A stretch of 64,000 nt of DNA from FEN-299 sp963717945 (GTDB taxonomy: Bacteria; Acidobacteriota; Vicinamibacteria; Vicinamibacterales; Fen-181), in NCBI GenBank assembly GCA_963717945.1, contig CAVQXT010000001.1, forward strand, positions 434,001-498,000, in the 5' to 3' direction. This document shows positions 61,345-64,000 of this stretch, one piece after another. The position numbers and the translations under genes are program-made. The notes under the pieces are model-generated. The model saw only the letters and a program-made list of their open reading frames with translations, was not told the DNA's origin and did not search any database. Every line of letters begins with the position of its first letter. Position 1 is the first letter of the stretch.

Positions 61345-63875
61345 TGCGATTCGTCCTTCGCATGGCGGCGCGCGAGCTCCGGTCGTCCTGGCGGCGGCTG
61401 CTGCTGTTCTTCGTTTGCATCGCCGTCGGCGTGGGCGGCATCGTCCTGCTGCGGTCGGTCGTGCAGGATGTACGGACCGCGATCATGCGCGACGCGCGCG
61501 GTCTCGCGGCTTCCGACGTGACGCTGTCCACGAGCCGTCCATGGGATCCGAAGGTAAGGGCCCTCATCGACGAGCGGCTCGCGGCGGTGCGCGGGGCGGC
61601 GCGGACCGAGGGGATCGAGGTCAGCACGATGGTGCGGCCGGCCGACCCCAGCCGCCCCGTCGCGAAGCTGGCGGAAGTGCGCGGCGTCCAGGCTGGATTC
61701 CCGCTCTACGGCACCGTCGAGCTCCAGGGCGGGCGGCCGTACGCGCACGCCCTGGTGACCGGCCACGGGGCCCTCGTGCGGCCCGAGTTGCTCGTGCAGC
61801 TCGAGTCGCGCGTGGGCGACGAGATCCTCATCGGATCGGGCCGGTTCACCATCCGCGGCGTCCTCGTGTCGGAGCCCGGGCGGCGGGTGGCGGGCTTCAG
61901 CTTCGGCCCGCGCATCCTGGTCGATGCGGCCGATCTCGAGGGGACCGGGCTGCTCGGGTTCGGCAGTCGCGTATCGCGCGACATCCAGCTGAAGCTGCCC
62001 GACGCTCAGATCGAGCCGGTCGCCTCGTCGTTCCGCGCCTCGCTCCGCGGGCAGTTTGTGAGCGTCCGGACGTTCCGGGGCAACGAGGATCACGTGGGGG
62101 AGGAACTGACGCGGGCCGAGAACTACCTGAGCCTGGTCGGCCTGGTCATCGTGATCCTGGGAGGCATCGGCGTCTGGAGCGTGACGCGCGTGTTCGTGCA
62201 GCAGAAGGTGCGGGCGATCGCCGTCCTCAAGTGCCTGGGGGCGACCAGCGGCCAGGTGTTCGCCGCCTTCCTTGCCCAGGCGGTTTTGCTCGGCGCGGCC
62301 GGCTGCGTGCTCGGCGTGGGCCTCGCCGCCGCGGCGCTCGCCATGCTGCCGAAGCTCCTCGCCGGCCAGCCGGTCGTTGCGGCGGTGCCCAACGACATGA
62401 CCCCGTCGGCCGTCGTCCAGGGAGTGGCGATCGGCCTGCTCGTGGCGGTGCTGTTCTCGGCCGTGCCCCTGCTCGACGTGCGCCGCGTCAAGCCGTCGCT
62501 GCTGCTGCGCGAGGGGGGCACGGCGCGGGAGCGCGACTGGGTGAGATGGGTGGCGATGGCCGTGCTGCTGGCCTCCCTCGTCCTGCTCGCCAGCTGGCAG
62601 GCCGCCTCGCTGCGCGTCGGCCTGGCGGTGTCGGTCGGCCTGACCGCGGTGGCGGCCGTGCTGAGCCTGGTGAGCGCCGGGCTCATCCGCGCCGTCAGGC
62701 CGCTGGCTTCGTCGCGCTCGGTGGCCTTGCGCCACGCGGTGCTGCGTCTGAGCCGCCCCGGCAACCAGACGCGCGCCGTGCTGCTGGCCGTCGGCCTCGG
62801 CGCGTTCTTCATCGTCGGGGTTCGTTCGCTGCAGGCGAACCTGCTCGCGCAGGTGTCGCTGACGCTCGATGCCGGCGCCGCGGACATGTTCCTGATCAAC
62901 GTGCAGCCGGACCAGGTCGCGGCCCTCGAAGGGATGCTGGCGGGGAGGCAGGGGGCCCGGCTGATGCCGGTCATCCCGGTCCTGAGGGCGCGCGTCACCG
63001 GCGTGTTCGGGCGCGAGGTGAAACTCGGCGACGCCGAGGCCGTCCATCGCCGCGGCGGGCTGGGGCGCGAGTTCACGGTGACCTGGCGCGACCGCCTGCA
63101 GCCGAACGAGCACGTGATCGAGGGACGGTTCTGGCCGCCAGGGCGCTCCGACCAGGTCGAGGTCTCCATCGAGAAGAGCCTGCGCGACAGGTCGCGCCTG
63201 CAGGTGGGCGATCTCGTGGACTTCGACGTGCTCGGCCGCCAGGTCCGCGCCCGGATTACCAGCGTGAGGGAAGTGGACTGGCGCGATGCCCGGCAGGGCG
63301 GGTTCATGTTCGTGTTCCGGCCGGGCGCGCTCGAGAAGGCGCCGGCCACGTTCGTGGCGCCGCTGCGCGGCCCCGTCGACCCGCTCGCCCGCGCCCGGCT
63401 GCAGCGCGAGATGGTGGACCGTTTCCCGAACGTATCGGTCATCGACCTGCGGGAGATCCTCCAGAACGTCGAGCGCGTGCTGGCGAGGGTCGCGCTCGGC
63501 GTCAGCATCGTCGGGGGGCTGGTGCTGCTCGTCGGCGTCCTGATCCTGATCGGGTCGGTGTCGATGACCCGGTTCCAGCGGATGTATGAGGTGGCCATCT
63601 TCCGCACCCTCGGCGCGGGCACCCGACTGCTCACGGTGATGACGGCGATCGAGTACGGGGTGCTCGGCCTGCTGGCCGGCGTGATCGGCTCGACGGCGGC
63701 GATGGCCCTGACCTACGGCGTCAGCCGGTACATCCTGGATATCAGCTGGGCCCCGTATCCCGCGATTACCTTCATCGGCATGGCGCTCACCACGCTGCTC
63801 GTGTGCGCGGTCGGCCTGCTGGCCAGCGTCGACATCCTCCGGCGACGGCCGCTGGGCACCCTGCGGTCGGAGTAG
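61344..63875 (+). CDS. ybbP: YbbP-like FtsX-family permease, two-part
   Basis: 843 residues with an N-terminal helix (LLLFFVCIAVGVGGIVLL), a periplasmic domain, FtsX helices at about 260-390 (YLSLVGLVIVILGGIGVWSV, then the coupling helix KVRAIAVLKCLGATSGQV), a pair of central helices (about 395-440), a second periplasmic domain and a last FtsX block (YEVAIFRTLGAGTRLLTVM). Such ten-helix permeases pair with YbbA. Start codon overlaps the ybbA stop (TGATG). Confidence 0.92.
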   Translation: MRFVLRMAARELRSSWRRLLLFFVCIAVGVGGIVLLRSVVQDVRTAIMRDARGLAASDVTLSTSRPWDPKVRALIDERLAAVRGAARTEGIEVSTMVRPADPSRPVAKLAEVRGVQAGFPLYGTVELQGGRPYAHALVTGHGALVRPELLVQLESRVGDEILIGSGRFTIRGVLVSEPGRRVAGFSFGPRILVDAADLEGTGLLGFGSRVSRDIQLKLPDAQIEPVASSFRASLRGQFVSVRTFRGNEDHVGEELTRAENYLSLVGLVIVILGGIGVWSVTRVFVQQKVRAIAVLKCLGATSGQVFAAFLAQAVLLGAAGCVLGVGLAAAALAMLPKLLAGQPVVAAVPNDMTPSAVVQGVAIGLLVAVLFSAVPLLDVRRVKPSLLLREGGTARERDWVRWVAMAVLLASLVLLASWQAASLRVGLAVSVGLTAVAAVLSLVSAGLIRAVRPLASSRSVALRHAVLRLSRPGNQTRAVLLAVGLGAFFIVGVRSLQANLLAQVSLTLDAGAADMFLINVQPDQVAALEGMLAGRQGARLMPVIPVLRARVTGVFGREVKLGDAEAVHRRGGLGREFTVTWRDRLQPNEHVIEGRFWPPGRSDQVEVSIEKSLRDRSRLQVGDLVDFDVLGRQVRARITSVREVDWRDARQGGFMFVFRPGALEKAPATFVAPLRGPVDPLARARLQREMVDRFPNVSVIDLREILQNVERVLARVALGVSIVGGLVLLVGVLILIGSVSMTRFQRMYEVAIFRTLGAGTRLLTVMTAIEYGVLGLLAGVIGSTAAMALTYGVSRYILDISWAPYPAITFIGMALTTLLVCAVGLLASVDILRRRPLGTLRSE

Positions 63876-63948
63876 CGGCGGTCCCCGGCTCGGCGTGGTC
63901 TCGTGCTATGATTAAGGATTCCTGAGAGCGGGGCGTGAGGAGAGGGGC

Positions 63949-64000
63949 ATGGAACTGCAGCATTACAAGGACGCGTTGGAGAGGAAGCGCTCGGAAATCC
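63949..64000 (+). CDS. Probable TraR/DksA-type protein, 5' end only
   Basis: Only 17 codons are inside the window: MELQHYKDALERKRSEI. A GAGGAGAGG stretch lies just upstream, and TATGAT (63907-63912) is a possible -10 box. The helix-forming HYK-x-x-L-x-x-KR start resembles DksA/TraR proteins, but the zinc finger lies outside. Call is tentative. Confidence 0.45.
   Translation, partial: MELQHYKDALERKRSEI

Overview
This is a chromosomal segment of very high GC, gene-dense and mostly arranged in short operons. There are no rRNA or tRNA genes, phage genes, insertion sequences or CRISPR arrays that I can recognise. The best taxonomic guess is an acidobacterium, perhaps of the Vicinamibacteria type. 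The reasons are a duplicated orphan ABC permease of the ADOP kind (35826-38270), a GspG-like pilin, many multihaem cytochrome genes, and intergenic palindromic repeats built on GCGCAGG and GAGCCTCCTGGCTC cores. This is inference; no phylogenetic marker is complete enough to prove it.

Layout. 1-5215: the 3'-truncated ahcY, a type IV pilin-like gene, and a reverse-strand clpS-clpA-grpE operon. 5415-10386: a TetR regulator followed by TolC, EmrA and EmrB type drug-efflux genes, then an MBL-fold hydrolase. 11283-13498: aspartokinase and aspartate-semialdehyde dehydrogenase, overlapping by four bases. 13803-17184: an exported amidohydrolase, an Nfu-type scaffold, a receiverless sigma-54 activator and a TetR repressor. 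The repressor is divergent from a MacAB-like exporter (17258-20485), with a clear palindromic operator between them. 21100-25719: a large multi-PAS hybrid histidine kinase broken by three +1 frame changes.

25797-35496 is an anaerobic or redox block. It holds a radical SAM enzyme with unusual cysteine spacing, then an 11-haem cytochrome, a cytochrome b and a NapC-type cytochrome (a likely quinol-to-periplasm electron conduit). FeoB and FeoA (ferrous iron uptake), a NosL-like lipoprotein and a SPASM radical SAM protein of the AhbD/NirJ haem-synthesis type follow. Iron uptake, haem production and cytochrome use therefore sit together. 35826-38270 is the orphan permease, flanked on both sides by the same 40-bp tandem repeat.

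38511-45862 (reverse) looks like one seven-gene unit: TolC, adaptor, RND pump, universal stress protein, DUF2892, DUF302 and a 28-residue membrane microprotein. The microprotein's UGA stop is followed by open frame and a SECIS-like hairpin. 46023-47746: ECF sigma factor, zinc-finger anti-sigma and Lgt. 47780-53024 (reverse): a TPR protein, a dihydroorotate dehydrogenase-like enzyme and pyruvate:ferredoxin oxidoreductase. 53438-56972: a PilZ protein and a TPR/sigma-54 activator. 57302-59916 (reverse): poly-gamma-glutamate genes pgsB, pgsC and pgsW. 59966-63875: the conserved tesA-ybbA-ybbP set. A DksA/TraR-like gene begins at the right edge.
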